Under the pieces are notes generated by a model. It did no database searches. It had not been told where the DNA came from and saw only the letters and a program-made list of their open reading frames with translations. The translations under genes were made by a program, and so were the position numbers. A DNA stretch of 64,000 nt from Plantago ovata. Its lineage: Eukaryota > Streptophyta > Magnoliopsida > Lamiales > Plantaginaceae. Location of the stretch: NCBI GenBank assembly GCA_028274465.1, contig CM051458.1, positions 77,520,085 through 77,584,084 on the forward strand. The letters run 5' to 3'. Positions 33,706-45,049 of the stretch are shown here, in pieces. Position 1 is the stretch's first letter; each line of letters begins with the position of its first letter.

Positions 33706-34236
33706 TAGTGATACTACGAATCTTATCTCAGAATTGTTGGAATATTTTCACTATCAGGAAAGTATCTGTATAGAAAGGAAACTGGAACAGAGAGTATATA
33801 TATAGGTGTAAGTAATGCTGCAGAACAACGGGATAGCCCCAGTTCTCTGAGATAATATTTGCCCTGCACTAGTGCTCACAGTACAACAAATATATCCCCA
33901 AGATAAGACTGCATGAGAATTTAGTAAGTAGCACATCAAACTAAATTCGAACTGGTTTTTTTCAACAAGGAAGAAGAGACTTTATTTAGTAGTAGAGGAG
34001 AAGAGAACAGAATGAATGAGCGATTTTGGCTACTGCAGGAGAGTCTTATTTATAGTCAGAAGTGGTGTTTTTAAACGGACATGACTGTTGGAAAAGAACT
34101 TCAAGTTCCGAACAGAAAGGAAAAGAACTTCATGTCAGTTCGTTCAAACATTTTCCAGATAGGAAAATTCGAACCGTCTTATTTGGATCAAAATAGAGTT
34201 AATATTTTGTCCAAAAAGAATATATACACCACCACC
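33706..34236. other. Non-coding stretch
   Basis: I see no gene, repeat end or RNA. It is AT-rich and probably further degraded retroelement DNA, with no supportable feature. Confidence 0.4.
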
Positions 34237-34870
34237 AACTAGCTAGCCAAGCCCAAGCCCAGACCCACGATCCGGGCTCGGCTCCTGGCGGAGCCAGGCG
34301 GGTGCGTGTGAGCGACCGTGAAGCAATCTAGGTCTCTCTCGTCTAAAATCATTGGTAACCCTCCTAGCTAAGCCCAAGCCCATGTCCAGACCCACGACCC
34401 GTCTCCTGGCAGAGCTAGGCGGGTGCGTGTGAGCGACCGTGAAGCAATCTAGGTCCTCTCCCATCTAAAATCATTCGTACCCCTCCCATCCAAGCCCAAG
34501 CCCATGCCCAAACCCACGACCCGGCTCCTGGCAGAGCTCTAGGTCCTCTCCCGTCTAAAATCATTGGTACCGCGGGTGCGTGTGAGCGACCGTGAAGCAA
34601 TCCAGGTCTCTCCCGTCTAAAATCATTGGTACCCCTCCCAGCTAAGCCCAAGCCCATGCCCAGACCCACGACCCGGCTCCTGGCGGGTGCGTGTGAGCGA
34701 CCGTGAAGCAATCTAGGTCCTCTCCCGTCTAAAATCATTGGTACCCCTCCCAGCCAAGCCCAAGCCCATGCCCAGACCCACGACCCGGCTCCTGGCGGAG
34801 CTCTAGGTCCTCTCCCGTCTAAAATCATTTGTACCCTCCCAGCCAAGCCCAAGCCCATGCCCAGACCCAC
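34237..34870. repeat. GC-rich VNTR, about seven units
   Basis: Repeated phrases are CCAAGCCCAAGCCCATGCCC, AGACCCACGACCCGGCTCCT, GGGTGCGTGTGAGCGACCGT and CTCCCGTCTAAAATCATTGG. Units of about 80-150 bp are shuffled and partly deleted relative to each other, typical of an unstable minisatellite. A long minus-strand open frame across it is a by-product of unit length and is not annotated as a gene. Confidence 0.85.
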
Positions 34871-35266
34871 CACCACCACCATCGCCACCAGGGTCACCAC
34901 CATCACCACCACCAGGGTCACCACCATGATCACCACAGCCGCAACAAGGCCCCTGATCTGCTGCTGCTACTATTAGGCATGGACTCATTATTCAAGATGT
35001 TGGGGAAATGCGGTGCTTTGGCCGGGATCATCATGATCACGACCACCACGACCATCACGACCCCAACGATCACTGTGATTGACAGTAGTACTCTTGAGGT
35101 GCTTGCCTTCTCTTGTCGCTTATTCTTCTTATTTATATGGACGAGTAATTTAGTTTGTCACCAGTTTTCTTTGAACACTTTGGTTCCGTTCACCAGATTA
35201 TTATGTGTTGATCCAATGGATTATGATCAAGGTTTCCTGGCAATCTCATTATATTATGAGTTATGA
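34829..35266 (+). CDS. Possible His-rich hypothetical ORF
   Basis: Open for 145 codons, starting within the VNTR edge. The N-terminal half is a His tract (HHHHHRHQGHHHHHHQG), followed by a hydrophobic/Thr-rich stretch (CGALAGIIMITTTTTITTPTIT). I do not recognise a family. The His tract derives from CAC triplet repeats next to the VNTR, so this may be chance coding. No splice structure or promoter is evident. Confidence 0.2.
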   Translation: MYPPSQAQAHAQTHHHHHRHQGHHHHHHQGHHHDHHSRNKAPDLLLLLLGMDSLFKMLGKCGALAGIIMITTTTTITTPTITVIDSSTLEVLAFSCRLFFLFIWTSNLVCHQFSLNTLVPFTRLLCVDPMDYDQGFLAISLYYEL

Positions 35267-36324
35267 CGCTACTAGAAGATATCGGAAAACATATATGCTT
35301 ACTGCTGACAGGGAACCAAAACCAAAACATGCTTACTGCAACAAGGTTGGATGAGCACAAGTTGCTATTAGAGTTCAAATCTCAAGTGTACCTGCTTCGT
35401 TAATATTGCAACACCAATCCTGACACTAAATGAATATGTACATATGAGTAACAAGAACACAAGTAACAAGAACACAAGTACAAAATATGTAAAATGCCGA
35501 AACACAATGACCTTGGAATGACAACAACTGGAGGGACATGTTCGACATCCAAATGTGTCAAAGTAGATACGATAAGGCCATAAGGGGCCTTAAATTTGGG
35601 TTATGGGTTAGTTGTAATTGTTGGGTTGCAGGATACAGAAGATCCATATGTTGTTGTTCATAAACAACAAGGAAGATGCCGTTACAATATGGGCCAAGAA
35701 GATTCCTGGCCACATTAGGGTGTCACAGACTCACAGATGCTCGGTCTGTAGGAAATTAAGCAGCTCATATAGCCAAAATCAAAAAGAGAAAATTGCACAA
35801 ACAATGTTATATTATGACAGTTTGGATGGGATTCTGGAGCTAATGACAAGGACAATGAACAGCCAGACAAAGGAGAAAGGGCCAACCTGGATGATATTTT
35901 CTATGAGACTGGGGGTGTAAGGTCGTAAAATGGGCGAGAGTGGCGAGAGGTGGCTAATACGTGCAAGAATTCGCACCAAAATTGCAGATCATGATTGAGA
36001 AATATACAAAATAAACGAAGCTATCAACATCACCACTGAAAGCATAAGAACTCCAAGTTGAAATTAAAACACATTTGATCCATTCACTTTCAACTGTCAT
36101 GTTGATCACTAACTTTGCTTTTGGGTTTTAGATATTCAGACATGGATCCGAATAGACAACAGGGGAGGAAATTACTGTAACAAATGAAAGAGATAAAATT
36201 GTTTCGCCCCTGGTTTCAGCCTATAAGAGTTTGTATAATTCTATTGAACAACAAATGCTAGGAGATCGATCCCATCCTATATAATGTTGTTAAAGAGCAT
36301 CCGAATAATAAATTCGGAGAGTAT
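35267..36324. other. Intergenic, downstream of the response regulator
   Basis: No gene that I can support. An open frame at 35618-35920 has no recognisable domain. Confidence 0.4.
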
Positions 36325-38849
36325 TTAAATACGGCATTGCATCAACTGGCATCGAAGATTCTTAACATCAGCCTGCTTCAGTGGCTTCAAGATGAACATT
36401 TCAGCTCCTTCTTCCAAGCACCTAACAAATTTCAAACATTGTTAATGAGAAAACATTTTCAAACTTCAAACTCAAACATGGCTGAAACTGTCAAAGATCA
36501 TATGGAATGTTATTAAGCATTTACTTGGTGATTCGAGCAGGCACATTCTCAGATGACATTATCACCACGGGCACATTCTTCATTACCGGTGATTCCTGCT
36601 AGAAACCGCACCATTGTTAGATTTCTAGACATTAAGTTCCAAACGGAACTTTCAGGTTCGGGGTTAGTGATTACCTTAATTTTCTTGAGTAACTCGTAGC
36701 CGTTCATTCCTGGCATGCAGTAATCTGTGATGACCATATGCACCTTTGAAGCCTGCTGAAGTTTTCAGGGTATATAATATAAGCAGAGGTGGAACAGTAG
36801 AATTTAAATGTCTATGGTTGCAGGGAATATTAGATGCAAATGTTTGGGGCCTTGTAGTAATTACTTTTGACTTAAGGAGGTATCAATGCAAATACCTCAA
36901 ATTTGGCTTTGTATGACAAATTTAACATTCATTTCTCCAGAATATTAAGACTAGTAAAAATAAAACATGCTTTTAATCAGAAAAGTGCAAATCATTATAA
37001 AGGGAGCTGAACCATAAAAATGGTGTACATACTAGGTGTTAATCATTAAATTGATACAACAGTTAACAAATACGAAGTATATCAAAAAAATGTGTCAAAA
37101 TACTTGACTTCCTAAAACTTTCGTGGACCACAAAAAAAAGAGGAAAAATATTCACATGCCTAATACATTTTTAGTGTATTAATCATTAATTTATATACTA
37201 TATAGAATATATGATTATTAAAATTATTATTTATATATATTAAATCACTAAAATTGAATATAATTTTAAAAAATTGTTAAATATTAAAATATTATAAAAA
37301 ATGAGTTTAAAATCATACACATGCACAAGTGTTTATATAGAAAACTGGTGTAAATGATCTTAGATGCACAAAAACCAAAATTGTACTTCCAATTATGCCA
37401 AGATATGGTTTAAAAGTTTTCCCGTGTTAACCAAATAATATTGAAGTGTAGAAATGATAATTTCCACTCTAATATAATAATTTTATAAGATACACATATT
37501 TTTAATTAAATATCATATACTGTATATATTCTCGTCAATAACATTTATATTTATCAATTTTACTTAAAAAAAAACAATATTTATATTTATCAATCTTTTT
37601 TTTTCTCTCTCTCTCTGAGATAACCAAAGGCTAAAGTAATTCCTGATAAGAGTGATCATAACTAACTTACGTGGAGTAAAAATATATAAATTTCTGATAC
37701 GTATCATATCTAATTTAATTAAATTAGAAGCACAGCTAACATTTCCGGAAACAATTCAAAATGCACGTAACCAAATATGCGGCTAAAAATGTAGCTTTCC
37801 ATAACAGAATAGGAAGCAAACCTTTTTGTTTTTCCTTTCTCTATTTTAGTTTCGCTTCAATTGACTAGAAAATGGAAAAATCGTACATATCCAAACTTTT
37901 TTAACATGCAAACTTTAATTTAACACATTCGCAGAGAACATATGCAAAGTTTGACACATTCATAAAGAAAATGGAAAAATTGAACGTATGCAAACAACAC
38001 ATTCGGAGAGAAAATGAAAAAAAATCAAACCCTGAAATTATCTTAAAAATCAAGATTTTCTAAATATTAAATATCAATACCCCTTCTATCCAATCTTCTA
38101 AATTGTTTTTTTTTTTTTTTTTGCCGGCAAAGCGAGGCAATCTTTAAATTTTCTAAATTGTTAAAATTGTTATGTTTAATCCCTAATATATATACCAATA
38201 ATAAAATAAAGTGTTGATTTTCCGATTATTTAGAAAAATTAAGATTTTCACAAGTATCCAAACATTAGCAGAGAAAAAGGCTTACACTGTTAGCTGCAGA
38301 GCCATTCTTGGCATCTGCTAGTCCCAAAATCTCCAAGGCCTTGAATCCACTTTCTGCAGTAGTCACTGTATAACAAAGAACCAAATATCAGTAATATAGA
38401 TTTTCTTCAAGAAAAAGAAAAAGAAAAAGAAAAAAAAGAAGGCAAGTTTCAATAATCAAAAAAATTGTGGAAAAACACAAAGGATAAAATACAGGTTCTT
38501 GTAGTCCTATGTGGAGTGTTACAATTCAAAGCCCAGATGACATCATTTATTACTGTTTTAACCTTTTTTTTTTTTTTGGTTAGTTTGTTTGAATAGAAAA
38601 TTAAAAGGACCTAAAGATCAAAACAAGTTTGTGAACAAGACACATAAACAAAAGGAGGGCGTAAAGATTTCGACTAGAAAAGACTGAAAAGGAACCATAG
38701 GAGAGATGGAATTCATTCATACCTTTGACAGAGGAGTTCTTGAGCAGCTTTTCGACGATTTTCCGGTCCACAAGACTGTCATCAACAGCTAAAACATGAA
38801 GCTGTTCTTGTTCACTCACTGATGAAACAACAGAAGAAGAAGAATTCAT
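36325..38849 (-). CDS. Type-A two-component response regulator (ARR-like), 150 aa
   Basis: Five exons on minus: 38849-38723, 38365-38286, 36752-36675, 36595-36525 and 36421-36325; all GT-AG, phases consistent, stop TAA. The product is a single receiver domain with short N- and C-tails, the type-A architecture: acidic pair Asp23-Asp24 (LAVDDS), phosphoacceptor Asp79 ([10 protein letters not shown]), the Ser/Thr switch region ([14 protein letters not shown]) and conserved Lys131 (FILKPL). Type-A regulators accept phosphate from His-phosphotransfer proteins and damp cytokinin signalling. The short tails resemble the ARR16/ARR17 subgroup more than ARR3-9 (recall, not a tree). Intron 2 is long (1.5 kb, AT-rich). 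No lesion is seen; it is an intact host gene between transposon blocks. Confidence 0.93.
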
Positions 38850-39583
38850 CTTTTTTTTTCTTTCTTTTTTGACAGAGAAAGCAGAGTATGTATGTGACAG
38901 TCACAATGTGTTTGAAATGATTTAGTAGTACTAGCAGTAGTTATTTAAAGAAAGACAAGAAAAGAAAATAAAAGAAGCAGAAATGTTATTTGAAGAAAAG
39001 AGAGATAATTCAAATGTCACTCCAGATATTTCGTGATCTTCTTTCGGGTGTTTTAGATACGGAAGAATCCGCATTGGTACTAATAATAATAATACTGAAA
39101 CATGAGATCATCATATATCATAGAGAGTATACTCTCTATTTCTTTTCCTTTCAAATCCATATTTCTTTGCTTTTACATTATACTGAGGGTGGAAAATAAA
39201 TGAATATGGACCTGGACTAGTTTCAGTATGCTGTGATTTGATGTCTTATCACTTATGGGTATGATGATGAATTGATGACCCAAGCCTATTCTAGGAATCT
39301 AGGTATTAAATTGGGTTAAACTGGTCTACTATTCTTCTGTTTTTGGCTGGATTTCTTTTCACTTTTGTATAAATGCAAGATCTTAGGGTGATTCCCTTGT
39401 ACTATTTCTATTTCTATCATATCCTATGTATTTCACTCAATTTACAACAAGAGTCCTTATACGAGGAAGAAGTGGTTAACGATTGTTGATGGGTAATTCG
39501 TGATTCCTCCTAATGCGCTTTGAGACTTTGATGCGGGAGCGACTTCCGAACTAAATACCTTCCATGTTGCTCCTAGGACCTAA
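38850..39583. promoter_or_regulatory. Upstream region of the response regulator
   Basis: On minus a TATA-like TTTAAATAA lies at about 38941-38949, roughly 95 bp before the start codon, preceded by purine-rich DNA. Beyond about 39290 the sequence passes into LTR-like DNA that holds the Harbinger element, so the natural promoter may be short. No other element can be supported. Confidence 0.35.
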
Positions 39584-39907
39584 GACGGGCCGCATCGGTG
39601 CCGGCGTGGGTGCCGGCGTGGGTGCACGGCGTCCCACGCCGCGGCACCCCGCCGCACCGATGCAGGGACGCCGGGGCAACAGCCCCGGCGTCTAAGCATT
39701 TGCAGCACCGCGTCGTCTCACGACGCGGTGTTGAATTAGTAAGGGGCTGCCACTTGGCAGCCCCTGAATGGTCACTCTTTATTTTTTTTTTTATTTTTTT
39801 TTACTTTATTTGCTTTTATACTCCAACGGACAAAAACGGCTATAACTCGAAAAATAAAAATGCAAAAAATAAATAAAAATCACCAACAGCTCTATTTTTT
39901 CGAGATC

Positions 39908-39915
39908 TATAAATA
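39908..39915 (+). promoter_or_regulatory. TATA box of Harbinger ORF1
   Basis: TATAAATA, 124 bp upstream of the ORF1 start codon. Confidence 0.55.
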
Positions 39916-40038
39916 GAGACCAATCTCGGCTATGTTTGGAGCACCCCATCTCCAGCTCCCATTTCTCTCTTAATTAAACTGAAAATACACTCTTAACATC
40001 AAAACCCCCCTTAACCCTCCATTTTTTTGTCCGGTGAG

Positions 40039-41292
40039 ATGGAGTTCAACGGTCAGCTTTACACTCGTGAAACTCTTGCATATATGAAGGAATATGAGAA
40101 AGAGTTGTACGCAGAGCTCATGAGCCAACTTCGCAAACCGTTGTTGAACTCTACCTCCCCGAATGTCGTTCGCCCTTTGTTTCAAAATGAGCCCGAAGAG
40201 CCAAACACCCAAAATTTCCCATCTCCTCAATCTCAAATACCGGGAATGTTCTCCCAAACTCCTGAGTTCGTTGCAGAGACTCAGCCCCAAAATCAGCCAA
40301 AGCCAACGGGTCGTAGCCGAAAAGGGAAGGAGGCCGCCACTGATGCGACAAACGCCAAGGCTCCACCACGGAACGTGCAATGGACCGAGAAGGAAGATTT
40401 GGTTCTCCTTCGTTGCTATATGGATGTTTGCTCAGATCCTATCGTCGGTACGAACCAGAGGTATGCTACTTTATTCAAAAAGGTTCATGAAATGTATGAG
40501 GAGGCTAGGGCGGACGGGTTGCACGCCGGACTTATCCACCGCACTCCAGATTCAATGCGCAAAAGAGTCGACCGTATGAAGAAGGAAATTAATAATTGGC
40601 TTGGCTGTTATGAGAGGGCTGTGAGTGCAGTTGGCCAGCGTAGTGGATTCAACAACGACGATGTGATCAACACGGCTCAGGAATTTCACAAGGAAAACAC
40701 ACTGTACAGCTCTGGTTTTCATCTGTTTAAACAGTGGGATGTTGTGAAGTCGTACCCGATGTATGAAATGTACTTGAATTGGGAGACTCACTTGAAGAAG
40801 AAGCAAGATCCAAACAATGTCACTGTGGATGTTGATGTAGATGGGGATGAACGAATGGAGTCAACGGGAGGTGGCAGTAGTGGGACGAAGCGATACCACT
40901 TAGTTGATGACAGTGTCTCGAGTCCGAAACGCCCTATGGGTCGGGACAAGGCGAAAAGGATGGCACAAGGTGGAAGTTCTTGCAACTCCGCAATGGAGAC
41001 GATAGGTGAGGGATGGGTGCAATTCAATGGTAATTATCCCCAGGCTCTTGAGTATGAAAGACAGAGGATTGAGTGGGACAAGGAAGCTCATAACAGCAGG
41101 CTCGCCTTTGAAAGGGAGAAGGAGGAAAAGAGGGAGGCCAGGAAACTGAAGGACCAGTACTTGAAAGAGGAGAAGTTGAGGAATGAACGGATGAAATTCC
41201 TGATGGATCTGTTGCCTCACTACGATAATTTGAATGCCGAGCAGAGAGCAGTGGCGGATGCACTCAGAGCCGAATTGTTTCCGAACAATTGA
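40039..41292 (+). CDS. Harbinger ORF1: Myb/SANT-like, NAM-associated-domain protein, 417 aa
   Basis: Start at MEFNGQLYTRETL, the first ATG after the TATA box. A Gln/Pro-rich N-terminal region is followed by a trihelix/SANT-like domain (residues about 115-200: VQWTEKEDLVLLRCYMDV, RTPDSMRKRVDRMKKEIN) and a C-terminal basic coiled coil (about 330-400: FEREKEEKREARKLKDQY) typical of the NAM-associated C-terminal domain. In PIF/Harbinger systems this protein binds the transposase and the DNA ends and is needed for transposition. No intron or lesion is seen. Confidence 0.88.
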   Translation: MEFNGQLYTRETLAYMKEYEKELYAELMSQLRKPLLNSTSPNVVRPLFQNEPEEPNTQNFPSPQSQIPGMFSQTPEFVAETQPQNQPKPTGRSRKGKEAATDATNAKAPPRNVQWTEKEDLVLLRCYMDVCSDPIVGTNQRYATLFKKVHEMYEEARADGLHAGLIHRTPDSMRKRVDRMKKEINNWLGCYERAVSAVGQRSGFNNDDVINTAQEFHKENTLYSSGFHLFKQWDVVKSYPMYEMYLNWETHLKKKQDPNNVTVDVDVDGDERMESTGGGSSGTKRYHLVDDSVSSPKRPMGRDKAKRMAQGGSSCNSAMETIGEGWVQFNGNYPQALEYERQRIEWDKEAHNSRLAFEREKEEKREARKLKDQYLKEEKLRNERMKFLMDLLPHYDNLNAEQRAVADALRAELFPNN

Positions 41293-41728
41293 GTGGTGAA
41301 ACTTGTTTAAGTGTGTTTGTTAAGTGTTTAAGTGTGTTTGTTTAGGCATTTAAGTGTGGCGTGTTTGTACTTTAATTTTCGCATTGTGTTATTTTACATT
41401 CGTAAGTGTGACTTGTTTGTATTTTCATTTCCCATGTATCCGTTGTAATGAAATGAATTTGCTTTGAATTTGAATTTGAATTTGTCAGGAATCAAAAGTT
41501 TACTTTTAGTCAAACAACTTTTTAATTTGCTTTGTCAGGAATCAGAACTTTACTTTGTCAGATATCATGAATTTGAATTCGGCAGGAATCATAACACTAC
41601 TTGAGGCATCCTATGCAATCTGACTCAGCCATGACTAAGCATGTTATCTTATCTTTTGAAATCTTATCTCCAAAAATCTTATCTTCAAAAATCTTATCAT
41701 ATCCGAGGCAATGTGTCTCATCCATGTC

Positions 41729-41736
41729 TATATAAT
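41729..41736 (+). promoter_or_regulatory. TATA box of Harbinger transposase
   Basis: TATATAAT about 70 bp before the transposase start codon. Confidence 0.5.
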
Positions 41737-41799
41737 GCAACTCTGGAACTTAATTTAGATACACCAACCCTTCATCCACTTCTTAAGTTTAAAATAATC

Positions 41800-43164
41800 A
41801 TGTCATCAAACTCTTCATCATCAAGCTCGTCATCGTCTGATGAAAGTTTGAATTTTGCATCCTCTGCCTCTTCCTCGAATACCTTCAAACAAGCTCAAAA
41901 GTTCATAATGAACAACATACCCCATATGATGCACTCCATCCAACAACATCAACACCAAGAACAACCAAAAAACACTTCAAAGAAGAAGCGAAAATATATT
42001 GACAGGGAAAGAGTTTCACGTGCCGTGCTACTCGAGCGTGATTACTTTGGTCAGGTCGCTCCTTATGCAGATAAGTTCCGACGCAGATACAGAATGCGTA
42101 GGGCCTTGTTTGAACGAGTAGTTGCTGGTGTTGTGCATCAAGATGATTACTTTGTCTGCAAGCTAGATGCTGCTGGCCGTCAAGGGTTATCCACACTCCA
42201 AAAATGTACCGCAGCCATTCGAATGCTAGCTTATGGGTGTTGTGCTGACTCGGTTGATGAGTATTGTCGCCTTGGTGAAAGTACGGCTTTGAAATGTCTC
42301 TCGCGTTTTTGTGACGCTGTGGTTGCAGAGTTTGGCGCAACCTACATGAGGAGGGCCAATGAAGATGACTTACGGCGACTTCTAGCAATCAACAAGGCAA
42401 GAGGCTTTCCGGGCATGATTGGGAGTATCGACTGTATGCATTGGATTTGGAAGAATTGTCCGACGGCGTGGCACGGTCAATTCCAAGGGAAATGTGGAAG
42501 TCCTACCCTTGTGTTAGAAGCTGTGGCATCCCAAGACACTTGGATATGGCATTCATTCTTTGGAGTTTCCGGAAAATTCAATGACTTATCAATCGTGCAG
42601 CGTTCACCAGTGTTCGAGGATCTTCTCAACGGCACTGCACCTCCTGTGGAATTTACGGTGAATGGCCATCAATACAGCATGCCGTACTACCTAACTGACG
42701 GTATCTATCCAGCATGGGCTACGTTTGTGAGTGCCATCCCCAATCCCATAACTCATAAAGAATCAAAGTTCTCTCAGCTCCAGGAGTCTTGCCGTAAGGA
42801 TGTGGAACGGGCTTTTGGAGTTATGCAAGCACGGTTTGCAATAATACGAAACCCGGCTCTTGCTCACAACAAGTCCACACTCCGTAAGATCATGGATTGC
42901 TGCATCACACTCCACAATATGATAGTTGAGGATGAACGCCACACATACAAAAACTATGAAAGTGAAATGGAAAGCCTGAGGAAAGAGTTTGAGGACGACA
43001 CAAGGTCTTACGTTGAGGATTTCGATCGTGGAATTCATATTCGAAGGACGACATCAACAATAAACTCTCTGAATGAGTACATGAATATTAACCGACAGAT
43101 GCATAGCATCAACACGCATGAACGACTAACTTCAGACCTCATGGAACATATCTGGAGGTGTTAG
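41800..43164 (+). CDS. Harbinger DDE transposase (HARBI1/ALP1-like), 454 aa
   Basis: Start chosen at MSSNSSSSS, downstream of the TATA box; a longer open frame upstream is untranslated leader. A Ser-rich N-terminus and basic stretch (KKKRKYIDRERV) precede the helix-turn-helix region (YRMRRALFERVV; LSTLQKCTAAIRMLAYG). Then come the nuclease core with catalytic Asp in GSIDCMHW, second Asp in YLTDGIYP and Glu in RKDVERAFGVMQARF, and the closing CCITLHNMIVED motif of plant PIF transposases. All catalytic residues are present and the frame is intact. Role: cuts the element ends and inserts at TWA trinucleotides. Confidence 0.93.
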   Translation: MSSNSSSSSSSSSDESLNFASSASSSNTFKQAQKFIMNNIPHMMHSIQQHQHQEQPKNTSKKKRKYIDRERVSRAVLLERDYFGQVAPYADKFRRRYRMRRALFERVVAGVVHQDDYFVCKLDAAGRQGLSTLQKCTAAIRMLAYGCCADSVDEYCRLGESTALKCLSRFCDAVVAEFGATYMRRANEDDLRRLLAINKARGFPGMIGSIDCMHWIWKNCPTAWHGQFQGKCGSPTLVLEAVASQDTWIWHSFFGVSGKFNDLSIVQRSPVFEDLLNGTAPPVEFTVNGHQYSMPYYLTDGIYPAWATFVSAIPNPITHKESKFSQLQESCRKDVERAFGVMQARFAIIRNPALAHNKSTLRKIMDCCITLHNMIVEDERHTYKNYESEMESLRKEFEDDTRSYVEDFDRGIHIRRTTSTINSLNEYMNINRQMHSINTHERLTSDLMEHIWRC

Positions 43165-43518
43165 TGATTGATTGTGCGAGCTTCATCAATCGTGTGTCTT
43201 ATTTGTTTTAAGTTTCATGCATTTTATGTTTGTGTGTTGTGTGGTTGTTGCATCTCAATTCGTTAGATTCTGTGTTATGTGTTTAAATTTGATGTAAGTT
43301 ATTTCAAATAAACTATTAAATATATTTTGTTTTAATTTTAGTTCATCTTATCATATTATAATTATCAAAAAAAAAAAAAAAAATTAAAAAAAAAAAAAAA
43401 AACCACCATGCCGCGGCATCGTGGCCACCAATGCAGAAACAAGCCACGATGCCGCGGCATGGAGGCAAAATAGTGATTGGTGCCATGGCATGGCATGGCA
43501 CCAATGCTGGTGGTCTAA

Positions 43519-44362
43519 GACACGCTTAATAGGAAGGGGGCAGGGTTACCTCTAGCCCGGTTTGTCGATGATCAAACCGGATGGGCGACTTCACGAGTAG
43601 GGGGTTGGTAGACTCCCTTAGTAAGTCAGTAAATGTTGAGCAATGATTGGATAATATAATAATGAGTAGAATAGTGCTTACCTTGTGGAGTAAATGAACC
43701 CCCTATTTATACTTGTAATTGTTTATTGTCTTTTCTTATAGGTTCGTTACAAGTGTAAGGCTAGGATTGACTCTCCATTAGGTTTAGACCCATTTGATGT
43801 GGCCCATGGACTTGACCCAATTCTCAATTAGGGTTGGCAGGGTATTTTAGTAATTACGTAACCTAGGGTTCTTCTAGAACACTAGTATGTACGGCCTTGG
43901 TCCGACTAGGACGTGTGGTAGGTTTTCTAAGGTAGGTCCGAGGACCCTTTTGCTCATATTCCCTTGTTGGGTGTCTCCAGTCGTATATAGGAGTGCTTGG
44001 TCCGACCTACTGTGATGGTCGGCCTTAAGGGTTCTGGCCTAGTTCTCTTGACATACTAATGAGGTCGGCCCATACAGCTGGAGACTAAGAGAGCCCAAGT
44101 GTCGTACTATGGGCCGAGGAGCCTTTTCCCTTAGCATGGCTTCCTCTGACTAGTGGCTAATCGGGACCTTCTTTGGGGGTCGGCCTCTATGTATTAGGTC
44201 GGATATACGGACCTTAGACTTGGGTCGTAGTGGCTTGGTCTCTTCCCTAGTCGGACCATGATGGTAGGTGATCGGACCTTATCATCTTGGCCGGGCCTAG
44301 GGGAACTAGTGCACTTTTAGGACTTCTTAGTTCGTACCTGCGGACCGGAAATATTCCGACAC
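43519..44362 (-). repeat. LTR-like sequence around the Harbinger insertion
   Basis: There is no gene. On minus the sequence begins TGTCGGAATATTTCCGGTCC at 44362, a plausible LTR start, and has many GGTCGGACC/GGTCCGACC words. The DNA left of the Harbinger (about 39380-39580) looks like its other part, so the Harbinger may lie in a solo LTR. The second end and a target duplication were not found. Confidence 0.35.
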
Positions 44363-45049
44363 CAACAAAGAGTATTGGGTCCAATCCTCGAACTCGACTT
44401 AAACGATTAGGTAACCGGGTCGATTTCACCTTGGTTACAACCTTATTTACCTTATAAACACTATAACTATAAGGCTTATTATTTGAATTTTTCTATATTT
44501 ATTTTAATTTTTTTAATACAATTTATATTCAAATTTTGAATTCAAGTTGGATCTCGTTACAACTACAAATGTTATGAACATGGTTTTAGCCTCTCCTTTT
44601 TGAACGAGTTTAGTTGAATCTACGTCCTTTAGGATAAGTGGCGGACCTAGAAATTGAAGGGGGTTGACATTATTTCGAAAATTTGAGAAGAAGGGGGTAA
44701 AACTTTAAAAATCGTAAATGCGGATGCTCCCAAATCCCAATATAGCACCCTCTCGGTCCACCCTTACGAGGATTATACTAGAGACAAATTATGTAACCCT
44801 CGATTCGCTCAAAATATCATTATTTATTTGGGATATAGCATAAACTTAATTTAGTGCCATTTGAATTTTTTTTTCCGACAAAAGGCTATAACTATAGTGT
44901 TGTTATTCAAGCTCGACCATAGTCGACCTCAGCCCGAACTCGAATAAGATTCAAGCCGAGTCTCAGCTCAACTGAGAACGAGTGGGAATTCAAGCTTGAG
45001 TTTGATCTCAAAATATATTTTCATACTCAATTCGTTTAACTCGAACGAG
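44363..45049. other. Non-coding stretch before CACTA 2
   Basis: AT-rich repeat-like DNA with no gene. It includes a phrase near 44640 (GGCGGACCTAGAAATTGAAG) that looks like part of a dispersed repeat. Confidence 0.35.

Larger units (their letters stand above)
39584..43515 (+). mobile_element. PIF/Harbinger transposon, two ORFs, 3.9 kb
   Basis: Flanked by TAA on both sides (39581-39583 and 43516-43518), the 3-bp duplication of PIF/Harbinger. The imperfect inverted ends are GACGGGCCGCATCGGTGCCG and (complement of right end) GACCACCAGCATTGGTGCCA. Inside, in the usual order, are a SANT/Myb-like ORF and a DDE transposase ORF, both on plus and both uninterrupted, each with a TATA-like box upstream. 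The terminal 150 bp are unusually GC-rich and rich in palindromes. It is probably an autonomous or recently active copy. Confidence 0.9.

Noticed and set aside
34415-34936. Gly-rich 173-codon minus open frame
   Set aside because: Produced by VNTR units whose length keeps the frame; repeats such as PMILDGRGPR come from shuffled minisatellite units, with no conserved domain.
40151-42388. Minus frames opposite the two Harbinger genes
   Set aside because: Shadows; the plus frames have the SANT and DDE motifs.
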